Origin: CALGSZ01 sp042408955
GTDB lineage: Bacteria; Chloroflexota; Chloroflexia; Thermomicrobiales; UBA6265
Assembly (NCBI GenBank): GCA_042408955.1
Contig: JBHOQQ010000119.1
Span: 1-6,108 of the forward strand
DNA: 6,108 nucleotides
Direction: 5' to 3'
Made by a program: the position numbers and the translations under genes. This document shows positions 5,981-6,108 of the stretch, in pieces; position 1 is the first letter of the stretch; each line of letters opens with the position of its first letter. Under the pieces are notes generated by a model that had not been told where the DNA came from, searched no databases, and worked only from the letters and a program-made list of their open reading frames with translations.

Positions 5981-6108
5981 CGTATCGGCGCCTCTGTCAT
6001 TAATCGTTCTCGCTGTCTGCTACCCTGGTGCGTGCTGGCACGGGCGACCGGGCACCGGTCCGCTCCAGCCGGGATCTCTACCACGCTGGGTGGAAGCACG
6101 GCCATGCT
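5977..6108 (-). CDS. Possible 3' end of an upstream gene, partial, unrecognised
   Basis: Reading the minus strand from the window edge, 43 codons remain open and end at TGA (5979-5977), which overlaps the ATG of the CoA-transferase as ATGA. This is the usual geometry of translationally coupled operon genes. The peptide ends with Met-Thr-Glu-Ala-Pro-Ile-Arg, and I recognise no family in it. The other two minus frames are closed in this stretch (stops at 6022-6020 and 6002-6000). An open run of this length is easily met by chance in GC-rich DNA, so this may equally be a non-coding leader of about 128 bases. Confidence 0.3.
   Translation of the reverse strand, partial: SMAVLPPSVVEIPAGADRCPVARASTHQGSRQRERLMTEAPIR

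Noticed and set aside
5981..6108. Possible riboswitch or T-box leader upstream of the CoA-transferase
   Set aside because: I looked for a conserved T-box or other riboswitch core on the minus strand and found none, nor a clear -10/-35 pair.

Overview
This is a GC-rich bacterial chromosomal window with four complete protein-coding genes, and possibly the tail of a fifth at the right edge. No rRNA, tRNA, CRISPR array, insertion sequence or phage gene was recognised. High GC, Shine-Dalgarno-led genes, Ala/Pro-rich secreted proteins with no Gram-negative-specific marker, and a trypsin-like protease joined to a carboxypeptidase-regulatory-like domain would suit a Chloroflexota (Thermomicrobia/Sphaerobacter-like) or similar organism. 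That placement is an inference from style only, and no taxonomic marker gene is present.

Left part (1-1958, + strand): a leader with a good -10 box (37-42) and a strong Shine-Dalgarno precedes a 592-residue secreted protein. It has an HEFYH zinc motif and a downstream Glu in a WFLEAMANW context, so it is best called a secreted gluzincin-type metallopeptidase of unassigned family. A 181-base gap (1959-2139) holds a hairpin directly after the stop codon, a TATACT candidate promoter and two alternative ribosome binding sites.

Middle (2140-4470, + strand): a secreted S1-type serine protease has a complete His/Asp/Ser triad, a Cys-bracketed calcium-loop-like motif, a Pro/Glu/Thr linker and a C-terminal carboxypeptidase-regulatory-like domain. 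It is followed after 24 bases by a cytoplasmic endonuclease/exonuclease/phosphatase (EEP) family protein with all its signature residues. The EEP reading frame runs about 75 residues beyond its domain and overlaps the convergent gene by 77 bases. The true 3' end of this gene is therefore doubtful.

Right part (5980-4394, - strand): a full-length family I acyl-CoA:acetate/3-ketoacid CoA-transferase of the fused (COG4670, propionate CoA-transferase/YdiF) type, pointing towards the EEP gene. Its ATG overlaps the TGA of a reading frame that stays open to the window edge, which may be an upstream operon partner.

The two secreted proteases probably act outside the cytoplasm and may be independently transcribed neighbours. 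The CoA-transferase belongs to short-chain acyl-CoA metabolism and is unrelated to them in function. I found no convincing new multi-gene system. The points most worth checking are the unassigned metallopeptidase, the architecture of the serine protease and the disputed end of the EEP gene.
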